A DNA stretch of 64,000 nucleotides from contig JASFAU010000007.1 in assembly GCA_039704465.1 (NCBI GenBank), positions 310,001 through 374,000 of the forward strand, in the 5' to 3' direction. The position numbers were made by a program, and so were the translations under genes. The notes below the pieces were generated by a model. The model did no database searches. It had not been told where the DNA came from and saw only the letters and a program-made list of their open reading frames with translations. This document shows, one piece after another, positions 46,750-57,760 of this stretch (position 1 is its first letter; each line of letters opens with the position of its first letter). This DNA comes from Plasmodiophora brassicae. Taxonomy: Eukaryota > Endomyxa > Phytomyxea > Plasmodiophorida > Plasmodiophoridae.

Positions 46750-48789
46750 TCATTCGTGAGGCATTTGCAATAGGGCCGCCAGCCCGGTTGTCGAGTTGAA
46801 GTACAGCAGGTTGTGCCTATTGCAGACCGCCTGCAAGGGCATCAGTGACCACGGGACAGCGTTGACAGGAAGCGAGCCGACCTGTTTGCTGAGAACACGA
46901 GCCAGGCAGACTGGGTACTGGTACCTGTCGTTTGATAATCAGACAAGGATTGGAACAGGCTGATGCGCTCGGCATACATGCTATCTGTCTTGATTCGCGG
47001 AAGCGTGTAATTCAGTGACGGTCCACGATACAGCTCCACGTTGCTGAACTGGAGGCTGTACACGCCAGAGTCGTGTGAAGTTACATTCGGCGACCACGCA
47101 ACGCTCACGACTGAAGTGTTTGTCTGGGGATCGAATGCGTTTGACGCGACCCTCTGTTGGGAAGGTCGTTTAGCAAGTAAGCATTCCATCGTCGTCCACT
47201 GATACCAAGTATGGGTTCCAGGTGTCGACGACGAAAGACGATGTCAGGTCATAAGGGCCGGCAAGCCCCCACAGCCCTGCACCGTTCACATACAATCCTA
47301 GCAGCACCGCTTGTGACACCTTGGTTAGTCTTGTGGGTGTCTTTTGATAGGCCAGAATGGGCCAGAACAGCAGCGGCACCTTGCACTCATTGTTAGCTGA
47401 TCGCACGCCAGATCACCCATTCATACCATCCAATGGTGTAGATGAGGCAGCAGTTTCCCTGTGGCAGAACACGTTAGACATTAGGCCTGATCGGAAGAAG
47501 CCGGTGATATGCCTTGTGAGGCGATGGCGACCGGAATGATGAATGCAACGAAGGTGCTGGTCCACTGGGCGTAATTCTTCACCAGTGTTACAAACTCACT
47601 GTACGTCTGCATGATAACACGCATATGAACAGCCGCCACGCCGATGAACAGCACGAAGAGGAACACGACGAACACGATCGATACAAGCGGGGGCGTCTTT
47701 GCGAAGAAGTGCCCGGACAGCATGATGTTGAGGTCGTTGCTGATCAAATATCTACAGGAACCGTGTCATCAACCGGACCAGCATGCTAAGACCCGGTGGT
47801 TAACACGTTACATGTAGTCAAGGTGGATGACAACGAGGTAGGGCAGGATGCAACAGAGAAACATCTCTAGTGGGCAGTGCCGTACGCTAGCGAAATGCGT
47901 TCGACCTCCGGCCCGCCACAGGATCCAACAGCCGAACAACACGCCGAAGGCATTGTTCAGCGTATTCTCCGCGAACACGACGGGGTCCAGCAACGAGAAG
48001 ACAGACACATTGACGTATACGAGGGAGTTAAGGATGATGACCCACCACAGGACCAGGTCGGAGATCCCCACCAGTATCGAAGACACAATCGTCAACAGCA
48101 TGAGAGGCAGCAGGATTGGCGTTAGATCCGAGCACAGCCGGCAACCTGGTGCGCTCTTGACGGTGAACGTGATCGGAAACGGTGCCGCGAATTCCACTGT
48201 CGTTATCGGATTAAGTCTCGAGTTTGACTCTAAAACAGCTTGAGTGGGCCCACCTGAATCTATACCATGACGGGAGGACGCCGGCAAGAAGTCAGCATTC
48301 CCGTTCAGTTTCGCTTGGAAACACCCGCCGCTCGAGTCGATTAGGCCGGCGTGTATGGCGGCTCGGCAGATGGGCGAATCAGCACGATAAGGGCCGCTCC
48401 CGTAGACATCCGGTGCCGACTGGCAATCACGTGGGCAGCGATACGTCACCTGCGACACATGATTACAGGTATCGCCGGCGGCCAGGCGCATCCCCTACCC
48501 AGTCGCTGACGAACGGTCGACAATTCTGACCGTTAATGCCGCATGTCGACCCGGTATCCCGCACGAACGTCTCATGGCAACGTATAGTGACAGGGGCGGA
48601 GCCATCCGCGGTTCGTGCACCGAACAGTTGGAGGGCCAGGGCGCCGCATGTCAGCAGGTACGCCACCGCCAGAACGACGGACACGATCAGGACCCGACGA
48701 TACGCACACCTCGCCTGAACGGATTGGACCCACTCGGACAGCACCGCAGACGGCCGCCGAAGCAACGGAGGCGAATCGGCTTCTAGCAT
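46750..48789 (-). CDS. LCCL-domain polytopic membrane protein
   Basis: ATG 48789 begins a short cytosolic tail, then a TM helix (VLIVSVVLAVAYLLTCGALAL). The ectodomain has the fungal/protist LCCL pattern: CGINGQNCRPFVSDW, spliced over a 60-nt intron to VTYRCPRDCQSAPDVYGSGP, YRADSPICRAAIHAGLI, SSGGCFQAKLNG and SSRHGIDSGG. It is followed by at least five more TM segments (ILLPLMLLTIVSSILVGISD, WWVIILNSLVYVNVSVFSLL, FGVLFGCWILWRAG, VFVVFLFVLFIGVAAVHM, TSTFVAFIIPVAIA). Several exons of a beta-rich C-terminal part follow, ending ALLQMPHE at 46750. Fungal relatives share LCCL plus multiple TMs; function is unknown. The exon structure of the 3' half is only partly resolved. Confidence 0.78.
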
Positions 48790-49040
48790 AGCAGAGACAC
48801 GTACGGTATAGTGCCTCGCTGGATTAAATGCGGATCGCCGTATGATACGTCGTACACAGCGACGTAGCGATCGCAGCCAGTCACTGCGGCGGGGCATCCG
48901 CCTGACGCGCATGTGCAGTACGTACTGCAGAGCTACGGGCAATGTGTTACACACCAGTCGCTGCCGACTCGGTCGCCAGTGGCAGTCCGGTGTGGCGGCG
49001 TCAAAATAGAACAGTGCAGTTCCCCGTTGGTCGATCGTCG

Positions 49041-50264
49041 ATGGCGTTGCGGACGGCGTCGGCGAGGTGTCGGCGCAGGATCGGGGCGCGCGCGGCCAGT
49101 AACGACCCGCGGTTCCCGACATGCGGCGTCTGCCACTGGGAAGGGCAGACGGCGATCGGGTCGACGGCGGTGCACGCGCACGCGATCCTGGCGCCGTCGA
49201 CGACCCGACAGGACTACTGTGATGTTATCCTGGACCTGGCTGAGCATGTGTCCGACGGGCGGCGCCGTGCAATGCTAACGTCTACGGGGCAGTTCCCGCC
49301 GTACGCAGCGACCGATGACGCATACTGGGACGACGTTGCCTCGCGGGTCCAGCAACGACATGGCCGGGTGGCGTGGTTCGCCGTCTACGACGGGCACGAC
49401 TCTGGAACCATTGCCCAGCTCGCAGCCCAGTACCTGCCATATGTGCTCGCGCGAGCCATGGTCGAGCAGACCGCTGACCTGGACGATCTCATGCGACGCG
49501 TACCTCGCGAGGTCCACGACATTATCAAGCGCCAGGCACTGGAAGGCAAAGGGATGGACGTCCGAGATGCCGGCGGAACGACCGCGACAATGGCAATCGT
49601 TGCCGATGGGCACGTCCATGTTTGCGCTGTCGGAGACAGCCCCGCCGCGATCCACACCAAGTCGGGCGTCCACATCGTGGCGACCCAGACCATGAGCGCG
49701 TTGCCGTCGATCGTCGAGGCGGAGTTCAAGCTGGCCGGGATGCCGTACTCGAACGACAAGCAGCGGCCGTACGACCGACACGGGATGCTGGGTCCTGACC
49801 AGCGAGTCGGCATCCCGGGATTAAAGATGTACGGGTCCATTGGCGATTTCTTCTGCGACCTGGACGCGGCGAACGCCCTGGTTCACGTCATGTGCGACAA
49901 GTACACTGAGGCCGACCTGAAAATCGTAAAGTCGCTGACGAGAGATCGCCGCGCATGGAGTAACTGGCAAACGAACGGCAGGCCGTTCGTCCCGATGACG
50001 GGAGGCGCGTTCCGACGCGCTCCAGATGAGGTCGTGTCTGAGCCGTTGACTAATGTGAGGAGTGTGACGCTGGTCACCTCAGGTGCCCGGAAGACGCTGA
50101 AAGGGCACGAGCAATTGATCGAGTTCATCGACAGTGCCCCGCCGGGGGACCACAAACAGCACAGCCTGGCGATGTTGTTCTTTCCCGATGATCCCCAGTC
50201 CGTGGACCACATTGATGACTCGACAGCCATCTACATCGATCTAAACAACGCGACGAGACCATAG
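49041..50264 (+). CDS. PP2C-like protein phosphatase, divergent
   Basis: 407 aa, single exon, from ATG 49041. The PP2C core is visible: WFAVYDGHDSGTIAQLAAQY, then DAGGTTATMAIV, HVHVCAVGDSPAAIH and a later GSIGDFF block. The first metal-binding motif is not obvious in the N-terminal ~90 residues. The strand that normally reads ...SDG-W-D is SVTLVTSGARKTL, lacking the Asp. If so, at least one metal ligand is missing and the protein may be a pseudophosphatase or use altered metal binding. The length is normal for PP2C. It is divergent to the LCCL gene (about 250 bp between starts). Confidence 0.72.
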   Translation: MALRTASARCRRRIGARAASNDPRFPTCGVCHWEGQTAIGSTAVHAHAILAPSTTRQDYCDVILDLAEHVSDGRRRAMLTSTGQFPPYAATDDAYWDDVASRVQQRHGRVAWFAVYDGHDSGTIAQLAAQYLPYVLARAMVEQTADLDDLMRRVPREVHDIIKRQALEGKGMDVRDAGGTTATMAIVADGHVHVCAVGDSPAAIHTKSGVHIVATQTMSALPSIVEAEFKLAGMPYSNDKQRPYDRHGMLGPDQRVGIPGLKMYGSIGDFFCDLDAANALVHVMCDKYTEADLKIVKSLTRDRRAWSNWQTNGRPFVPMTGGAFRRAPDEVVSEPLTNVRSVTLVTSGARKTLKGHEQLIEFIDSAPPGDHKQHSLAMLFFPDDPQSVDHIDDSTAIYIDLNNATRP

Positions 50265-51864
50265 CACATGTGCAAACAACTCCAGTGTTTTGAAATGCAG
50301 TGCCGACGATCCTTATCCTGTTACACAGTTGTTCCCGGTCAGGAGACCTTGGTATGGACTGCGATATGGGCCATTGCCAACCTGACAAGATGACTGCAGC
50401 AACAGGAGAAAACTGAGCTGGTCGTCTCAGGAAAACCTACATAGGGTTTCGGTCCAACACCAATCGCACAGGCACAGCGTTGGACGAACCGAGGCACAAG
50501 GTCCGACTGTCAGGGGCCCAGGACAGGGGAGGATGCCCTGCATGACTCCCTTGCCCGGCTCTGGCAGGGTCCTGGGTCGAAAATATCACCAGTGGGTGCA
50601 AGCACCAGGCTGGTCGACCTGACCTGTACCAACGCGGCAACGTGCGGCTCAACCCGGGTTTTAGCTGTGCCATGCTGTGCGTCAGAGTCGACACCATGAT
50701 TTGCCGACCCCTCCACGTCGAGGATCTATAGGTGCGCGCCGCGCGCGACAAACAACGGAAACACGCCACGACTCGGCCATTCTTTCACGATCGCTCGTCC
50801 ATATGGTTTGAAAGTACGGCAAGGATGCCTGCGAGACAGGGGCCGAAGAAAGCGGCCAGGTGCTCTGCTCGAGCATGTTGACGAGCCGCGCTGCCCAATT
50901 AGACATTCACAAGAGTGGATTACGTCGCATCGAACTTCGTGACAAAGGCTTCGTAATAGAGTTGAACAGCTGATGAGCTTGTTTGCATCGCAAGTATGCG
51001 ACCACCAGTCTTGCAAGGGAGGTACGTCATGTGAATATGGTCAGCAAAGTTACCGTTCCTGTCGTTACACTTCCTGTGCCTCCTACCTGCAGGCTCTTAT
51101 TCATTTGCCCAGTGACGACCCAATCATGGCTTATTTGAGTGGATCCAGATCGGGGACTGGAGAGCGACGGTGGCAATAACAGAGACAGCGGTGGTCAACG
51201 ACGATGCTGGGAGACGAATCTTTCGTGTCCTCACTGCTCTCATGATGGCCTTGCTCGAATGCCTGATTCAGTGACGAGTGCGCACCGATCTGAATCACCA
51301 CACTACCGGGACCGGATCGTTCGACGTTTGGCAGTAGAGCCAGCGGAAGAAGGGCCAGGAATCGCGATTGATCAGATGGTGTTGCCATCCCTGGTCGGGC
51401 AGCAATGACGCAGCATTCTTTGGCATCGGAAGACACGGTGGCGGTGAAGTTTGCCAGGCCGGGTGAATCCAGCGCACCCGTTGTGATGTCCTCCAGGCGC
51501 GATGCGTGCAGAGTACGTTCGTGATCGTTTTGTCCTGGGGCCGGTGAAAAGGCTGTGAGTAATCGCCGGTACCTCCGGCCATCAGGGCCATTCGGCTCAC
51601 TCCCAGTGACGTCTGGGTCCAATGCGAATGGCGAACAGGTGGAACCCGACATCCAACCGGTGCAGCAACTTACCAGGGGGACATGGTAAAGGCAGCGGCG
51701 CGTGCGACGGGAGCGACGTCCAGAAATGACGTCCGCGTCACCGGGTCGACTCTATGCCGAGGTCCAGCGCTGACTAGGTAAGTACTGTCCGACGACATTG
51801 GTGACCATGACGGAACCCGTATTGGCAAGGCAACACAAATGGCGTTCAGTAGCGATTGGGATTT
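50265..51864. other. 1.6-kb stretch without a supported gene
   Basis: Several ORFs of 80-170 codons exist on the minus strand (for example 51131-51652, 50437-50769). None shows a family signature, a signal peptide or splice-linked continuation that I trust. A fragment reading MALMAGGTG at about 51594 recalls a reductase motif but leads nowhere. It could contain a fast-evolving gene, a non-coding RNA or decayed DNA. Confidence 0.35.
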
Positions 51865-52329
51865 TCAGTCGCGATGCCCGGCGTGAATCGGGAACGGCAC
51901 CTTGCATCCCAGAGCGGCGCTGGCGAGTTCCAATCCATCGTGCCAGTGGCGCTCGGCGTGGTCGGACATGATGGCGAACGCCCCCGGGGCGATATGCTCG
52001 ACGGCGGCAAGGACCGCCTTGACGACCGTATCGTACGGGCGTTCCTCGGTTCGGCAAACGTGGAACGCTGCCTGCGTCGGGTCCAACGCAGGCAGCAGGT
52101 CGCGCTCAGCATCGGGGGCGGCCAGGACGAATGCGTGCCCGGCGTCGTCGCCGACACCGTTGAACGCCACCATCGTCTCACTGACAACCGGTGACGTCCC
52201 GCGCTCGCCCGTGCTGCCCGCCAGCGGCACCGGGGACATCTTCACGATCCTCTCGGCGGCGCCCACGATCCGTGCCCATTCGTCGGCAGTCACCGGGCGA
52301 CGCGCCGGGAAGTAATGTGTCGAATCCAT
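51865..52329 (-). CDS. Small conserved-looking protein of unknown function
   Basis: 154 aa from ATG 52329 (MDSTHYFPARRPVTADEWAR). The pattern SETMVAFNGVGDDAGHAFVL, then FHVCRTEERPYDTVVKAVLA and a DHAERHWHDGLELA end resembles a family of uncharacterised proteins I have seen in protists and some large DNA viruses (FNG, C-x-T-x-x-x-PYD-x-VV, SD...W). The family link is from memory of the pattern and unverified. A longer ORF continues upstream only through the minisatellite, so the shorter start is preferred. Confidence 0.6.
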   Translation of the reverse strand: MDSTHYFPARRPVTADEWARIVGAAERIVKMSPVPLAGSTGERGTSPVVSETMVAFNGVGDDAGHAFVLAAPDAERDLLPALDPTQAAFHVCRTEERPYDTVVKAVLAAVEHIAPGAFAIMSDHAERHWHDGLELASAALGCKVPFPIHAGHRD

Positions 52330-52339
52330 GATGGCGATC

Positions 52340-52469
52340 TGGCAACTTGCAGTGGCAAACTGCGCTGGCGATTTGCAGTGGCGAACTGCACTGGCGAATT
52401 GCAGTGGCGAACTGCACTGGCGAATTGCAGTGGCGAACTGCACTGACGAACTGCAGTGGCGAACCGCGA
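52340..52469. repeat. 13-bp minisatellite, ten units, alternating as a 26-bp dimer
   Basis: Ten consecutive 13-bp units of the type TGGCGAACTGCAC / TGGCGAATTGCAG, with the two variants alternating in the middle. The array starts 10 bp upstream of the start codon of the 51865-52329 gene. Confidence 0.9.
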
Positions 52470-52744
52470 ATAGCAGTGCGAGCGGCGGCGCCCGCCCTCC
52501 GAGTCACGGACCGTGCCGAACTACATATTGCATAGACAGGAGGCGTAAAATATTGCACGTTCACAGGGGCCGGGTCAGCAACGCTGATACAAGTGACGAT
52601 CCTGCCCGAATACATAGCGTGCACGGGTAGGAACACGGTTTGCCGCCGTCGCCCGAAGCGGGGCAACGAACACACAGCAACGCGGCCAGCAGACACGGAC
52701 GCCTCCTGAATGCTCACGACACTGCGGGTTTATTGCCATGCGTT

Positions 52745-53158
52745 TCATGCAGTTCGAACCGGCGGTGACACGAGAATGACGCCGTCTCCTCTAACGAATA
52801 CGAGCTCCATCGCACGCTTCGTAGTCTGCCAATGGGCATGCCGTTAGACATGAGCAACGCCGCACGACAACGACAACCAGTCCGCACCCGAATGATTTCC
52901 TCGAATGTGTCCTCATCGACGTCGATCGTTGTGACGACCTCTTCGACATCGGATAAGACCATGTTCAGGTGCTGGTCGTAGGCCTACATTCCCAAATGAG
53001 GTCATCCGTGAACGCAGATGAGATCGGCCAGCACCGACGTGGAGTTGACCGCGCAGCTGGCGACCGCCTTTGCATTGCACGAGGATGCGCTCGTTCAGGG
53101 ACAGGCGTATGAGGTCGAGCGGCTCCTCGACAGTCTGCGACGCCGACGTACGGTCCAT
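52745..53158 (-). CDS. LSM3: U6 snRNA-associated Sm-like protein LSm3, 3 exons
   Basis: Subunit of the LSm2-8 ring on U6 snRNA and the LSm1-7 decay ring. Exons are 53039-53158, 52888-52983 and 52745-52825; introns are 55 and 62 nt, in phase, giving 98 aa. Sm1 is [20 protein letters not shown] with [20 protein letters not shown], then [17 protein letters not shown]. Sm2 is [18 protein letters not shown]. Length and motif order match LSm3 elsewhere. It lies about 105 bp downstream of the TRAPPC11 stop on the same strand. Confidence 0.95.
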
Positions 53159-53264
53159 TGACGACGACGCACTCCGAGACGGAACCGGATCTGGCCTGCG
53201 TACATGATACGCATGCTACTCGTCGGTAAACCAACGCCACTGGACGCTTGCAAGGCTGCCGTCG

Positions 53265-56200
53265 TTATATTAGATTGTTGATATCGCAAGGGTGCACGAA
53301 GATTGTTGACAGTGAGTCCGGATCCAGCAGCACCGATTGCGACATTGTCAGCGATAGCCGGGGAAGCCTGACGAATCCGGTTTGCAGTGGAATCAGCGTC
53401 CATTGCAGGGATGCGGCGCCCTGGGATGGGACGTGGACAACGCCCTGCCGGCACTGTTAGTCCATGCAGCGGAACTGAAATGGATCGAGCTGCTACCCGA
53501 AGCGGGCCCAGCACTTGAAAGTACGGGGCATGTACATGATCAAGGGCAACGTCGATGCTGGGGGGGACCCACACGTTAACGCGGCAGAACGGGATTGCAT
53601 GGCCACATTTACCTAGACGACGATCTCGACTCTGATACGATTTTGATCGTGACAGCGAATGGTGTCGCCAGCTCACACGATGCCGGGACGTCGACGAAGG
53701 CTTTGACGAGTTCATGTGTCACGGCAACAAGCGGCTTGACCTCTCGCAGTACCACTTGAGGCTGTTGGGGAACGCCACGCCCGACGCACTCAGACTCAGG
53801 GCGGCTCCACTGGATTTTCAATGACCCAGGTGATCCAGCAGCCTGTTTACAATTGCGATGGGGAACCACAGGAAACTGGACTGTCAGCGAATCGGAAGGG
53901 TTCACAACGCCTATCATCAGGAGCCCCTAAGTATATCGTACAGAATCGAGCGAGGAGCCACACCTGCAAATGAAGTGGCGTCCGTTGCATAATCATCATC
54001 CATGAAGAAATCGGAATTCTGCGAAGCCAGTGAGCAAACCGACACTTGCAGGCAAACAAACAATGGTCGGGTGGACCTTCACGAGCTCGATACATTTGAC
54101 ATCCAAAGGTATCAATGCAGTATTCGTTATCTGCGCATGCAGGACATGTACCGAAGAATCCGACAATTGTACAATAGACGACGATTCAGAGCATGACGGC
54201 GTATCACCCACAGTCAACCAAGAAGCATTAACGTTGAACGCTTCAACGACGCTCAGTGTTACAGAATGCTGCAAAGGTAGACTAGAACCCATCCAGAGGT
54301 TCAGCGTTACCTGTCCACCATTTAGACACGTCTCCAGCAGTAAGCCCGGCTACATCGAACCGTGACGTCATGAAGACTATCAATGTAGCACAGAAGATGG
54401 ACCTGGGTTGAACCGTTGGACCCGTGCAACAGAGGACGTTCTTCGTTTTGCCCAAGTGGAGATCGATCCGCAGTGAATACCAGGCATGACGACTCAATGG
54501 AGAACGTTTGAATGTCTATGGGCAACCGTGGGCAACGATCACACGGCGTACGTAATCAGGTGCCTACCATAACAGTTTTCAACCTCGAACAACAGGGGGC
54601 AGTACTCTTGCCAATACGCCTGGGAAGGGGCACTGCATTTGATTTTGACAGTCTGCCCCTATCAACAAGTGACGCATTGTCAAACGTAGACAACAGCTTT
54701 GCCATCTTAATGGTACTGACCACGTTTTCAAGTTGTACTCGCAGATCACGGTCTTGCCTTTGAAGAGGGATGCGCAAGATTGCCCCTATGACACCGACAT
54801 CGACATGCGTCGCACTGGTAAGCGCCTCAACGCCACAATGGGAAAGCAGTGGAGACGATTGTCTCAGGGTCCCTGGTGACGATTCAGTGGGCACCACGAT
54901 GGAGGACGCGGATTGGTCGCTCGAATTCAATAGTTCGATGCGGTTAACAATGATGTCGAACTCCAGTTTGCTGATAAAACATTGATCAGCACCGTATCGT
55001 GAGTTTGTTTCGTTGACAAGAACCTTGACAGGGAGACTTGGTCGCCCATTGCTGATGCAAGTACTGCAATGCCATCAAAAGAAAGGCAGCGCAGAGGCAA
55101 TCAAGCGAATCGTACAAAGGTTCTTTGACAGAGACATGTCAATCACGGCAGGACTCGATGTATGCTCGCTAAGCTGTGACAGCATTGCCAGGATATCATC
55201 CTGAAGGTCCTTACGCTCATGATCTGCAAATCGATTACACGACAGTCGATATGTTTGCTGTTCCGGTTACGTACCATGTCCATCTAGCAAAGACACAATC
55301 TCGAACGTCGTCTGCACACATGATGGCAGCCACTCCCAGACTTGCCGCTCACATGCGCGAACCCATCGAAGCGCGTCAATCAAAGGTTCTGTCCACCCTT
55401 CACGACGATAGGCGGATGCGGCCTATGGGCAAATGAATAAGAAACACGAAAGACGACAGTGACCGAATAACCTTTAGGAGCAATGGCCTTGCTGCTTGAT
55501 ACTGCTGGTCATGGAGATGCTGCTTTGCCAGAAGCAGGTCCAGTTGCAGCACCTGTCTGGTTCGTTCAGGACCAGGACGTGACGTCAGCTTCTTTCGCGC
55601 CATCGTCAGCAACGTCACGATGTCGGCAGAATGGTCGAACGATGCCTCAGGAAGCACGAGCAAATCGCAGGATATGACATGGTCGAGGTCATATTCGTCG
55701 TCTTCGCACCACATGATCAGTCCTCTAGAAAAGAAGGCATAGAATATGCATTACATCGAGGTGTTTGCCCAAAATAAAAGGGCGGCTGTGACATCAGTTC
55801 ACGAAGCTGCTCGATGTAGTGGTGCTCAAGTGAAGGAACCGTTGAATCGCAATCCCTCCGGCGGATGGCGTGCACAGCAGCCTGTTGTAGAAACCGAACC
55901 TCGGAATTGTCCAGCATATCGATCAAGTCGGCGTTTTCAGACGAACCATCTGAGGTGCCGCGAAGCATGTTGATGAGCGTTGCGATCGTGTAGTATCTGA
56001 ACGCAACCTGTTAGACTGCAAGACACGTTTCAGTGGGATGTTCTAAGGATACGTACTCCTGTCGAAGCCATTTCTCGTACGCAAACCGAAGCTTCTCTAT
56101 GTTGTTATCGTTCGTCGACGTGCGAATCCTCGAGAATTCCCTAACGTGTTTTTCGAACTGTTTAATGGCGGTCTTCCAGTCGCCGGATACCATCAACGGC

Positions 56201-57331
56201 CGATAGATCTACGCAACGTCAGTGAACAGCCCATGGGAAGCTAGTCAATGGATCGAGTACCAAGACGTCGATCAGGAACCCCACTTGTCGCATTTCGATT
56301 AAGTCAAATATACTCGCAGGCTGAATGGAAGACAGATCTTTGTGAGCACTATGGAGGAACCTGGACAACGAGCAAACATGTCAGACGGAACAGTAAATAG
56401 CGCCAAGGAAGACGAACCGTGCCGCTGCGGCTGTGTCTTGTGATATAAGCGACAGGAACCCAAGCTTGATGTGGTAGCGAATGAGGTAGTAGATGTGTGA
56501 CTGCCGACCAAGGCGGCCACGTTTCCGCTTGAGCACCTTGACTGATTCACCATAGCTGGCGACGCAGTTGTCAAAGAGACGAGATTCAAACTGCTTCGTG
56601 GACTCCTCGACGTTCCATGTCGATAGCAGGAACACATGATCCTCCGATAACTCCAGCTCACTGGCGATCCCAGTCAGCTGTGATTCGAGAAGAACGTCAT
56701 CTGGGAAATCATAACAGTCAGTTCTACTCGCGTATGGCAGCTCGAACGATACCCTCCAGCGGAACTGCCTCGCGGACGATAACGACCATTGGGCACAGGT
56801 TTCGGGTCGGGTTGCACTGCCTGACCATAGCATGACGATTATCGAGGACGTCTGGGAAGTCAGATGCAGCAGTTACCTGTGAACAGTGAACTGGCTGATA
56901 ATCTCCACCCTGACGTCGTCCCATTCCGTCTGTACGTTCCACGGAAACAGCAGGACGGTTACGGCTGGCACGTTGTAAAGCCGATTCAAGAACCAAGTTC
57001 CGGAAATGATTCCCATCGGAGCCTGTCCATTGCATTATTCGCGAATCAAATTGCCGATCACGCTAGAACACCACCTCTTCCGATATATCCACATCGTCAG
57101 ACTCGTCGTCCGACCCTGAGGTTCGCTCCACAAACCCGCAATCGTAATCGCCAACAACAACCTGCCTGCCACGTTCAGAATGGCACAGGACCCCCGGTTC
57201 CCCCGGCTCGCATACCGTGAATGGTCGGCGTCCACTAATGCGGCTCTGCACGACCTGGCGAACATCTGCCGGTCCGATCAGGGCGACGCACGGGCCAATC
57301 GCGCCCATGATCCAGTCGACGTCATCGTCCA
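53265..57331 (-). CDS. TRAPPC11: TRAPP III complex subunit TRAPPC11 (foie gras/gryzun), multi-exon
   Basis: Tethering-complex subunit acting at ER-Golgi and in autophagy. ATG 57331 begins MDDDVDWIMGAIGPCVALIG. Next come APMGIISGTWFLNRLYNVPA and WNVQTEWDDVRVEIISQF, then the foie-gras region (LFDNCVASYGESVKVLKRKR, LIRYHIKLGFLSLISQDTAA, DWKTAIKQFEKHVREF). Middle exons are helical (LDLLLAKQHLHDQQYQAARP). The C-terminal half is the gryzun beta-sandwich part (HSVTLSVVEAFNVNASWL, LTVQFPVVPHR, QPQVVLREVKPLVAVTHE) and ends ASLQWTLIPLQTGFVRLPRL. About a dozen introns of usual size; I verified only some junctions. It is the longest gene after MED12. Confidence 0.85.
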
Positions 57332-57760
57332 TCACCGTTGCAGACAACTCCGTGCCAAAACCGAACCAGACACCAGCAGTGCCTTTCGACCGTCAAATGG
57401 AGTGTTGACGACAACCTGCGCCCTGCGGACCGTTCGCCTGACCAGATCGTTACGCTCGCCAGAGCCGCTGTACTCGCGTCTCGGAAAGTGCATCGTCACA
57501 CGTGCCACGGCGCATATGTGCATGTACGTACGGTGGCGCGTATAAAAACGTCAATGTAGCGGCTCGTAACGATGCAGGACACGCTTCGTTCGTTCGTCTG
57601 GTCAACCCTTCGTATCGGGCTCCCCCCGGGCCCAGAGTGCCGACGGTTGGGCATCGCGGCTATTACGTCGCCCGAGTCGACTGCCCCACCCGTCAGGACC
57701 TACGCAAGAAGTGCGTGACCGTGCAGCGCGCAGTTGCGGACAAACAGTCGATCGTCGGGG
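57332..57760. other. Intergenic region between divergent TRAPPC11 and NCOA5-like genes
   Basis: 430 bp between start codons. It contains a GTATAAAAACG sequence at about 57540 that could be a TATA-type element, 220 bp from the plus-strand start. No gene seen. Confidence 0.3.

Noticed and set aside
51550..51730. Minus-strand MALMAGGTG and PPGKLLH fragments recalling cytochrome b5 reductase
   Set aside because: The pieces lie in different frames with a stop between them, and no flavin- or NAD-binding continuation follows.
52340..52469. Short repeated units that might suggest a CRISPR-like array
   Set aside because: Units are contiguous 13-bp copies without spacers in a eukaryotic genome: a minisatellite.
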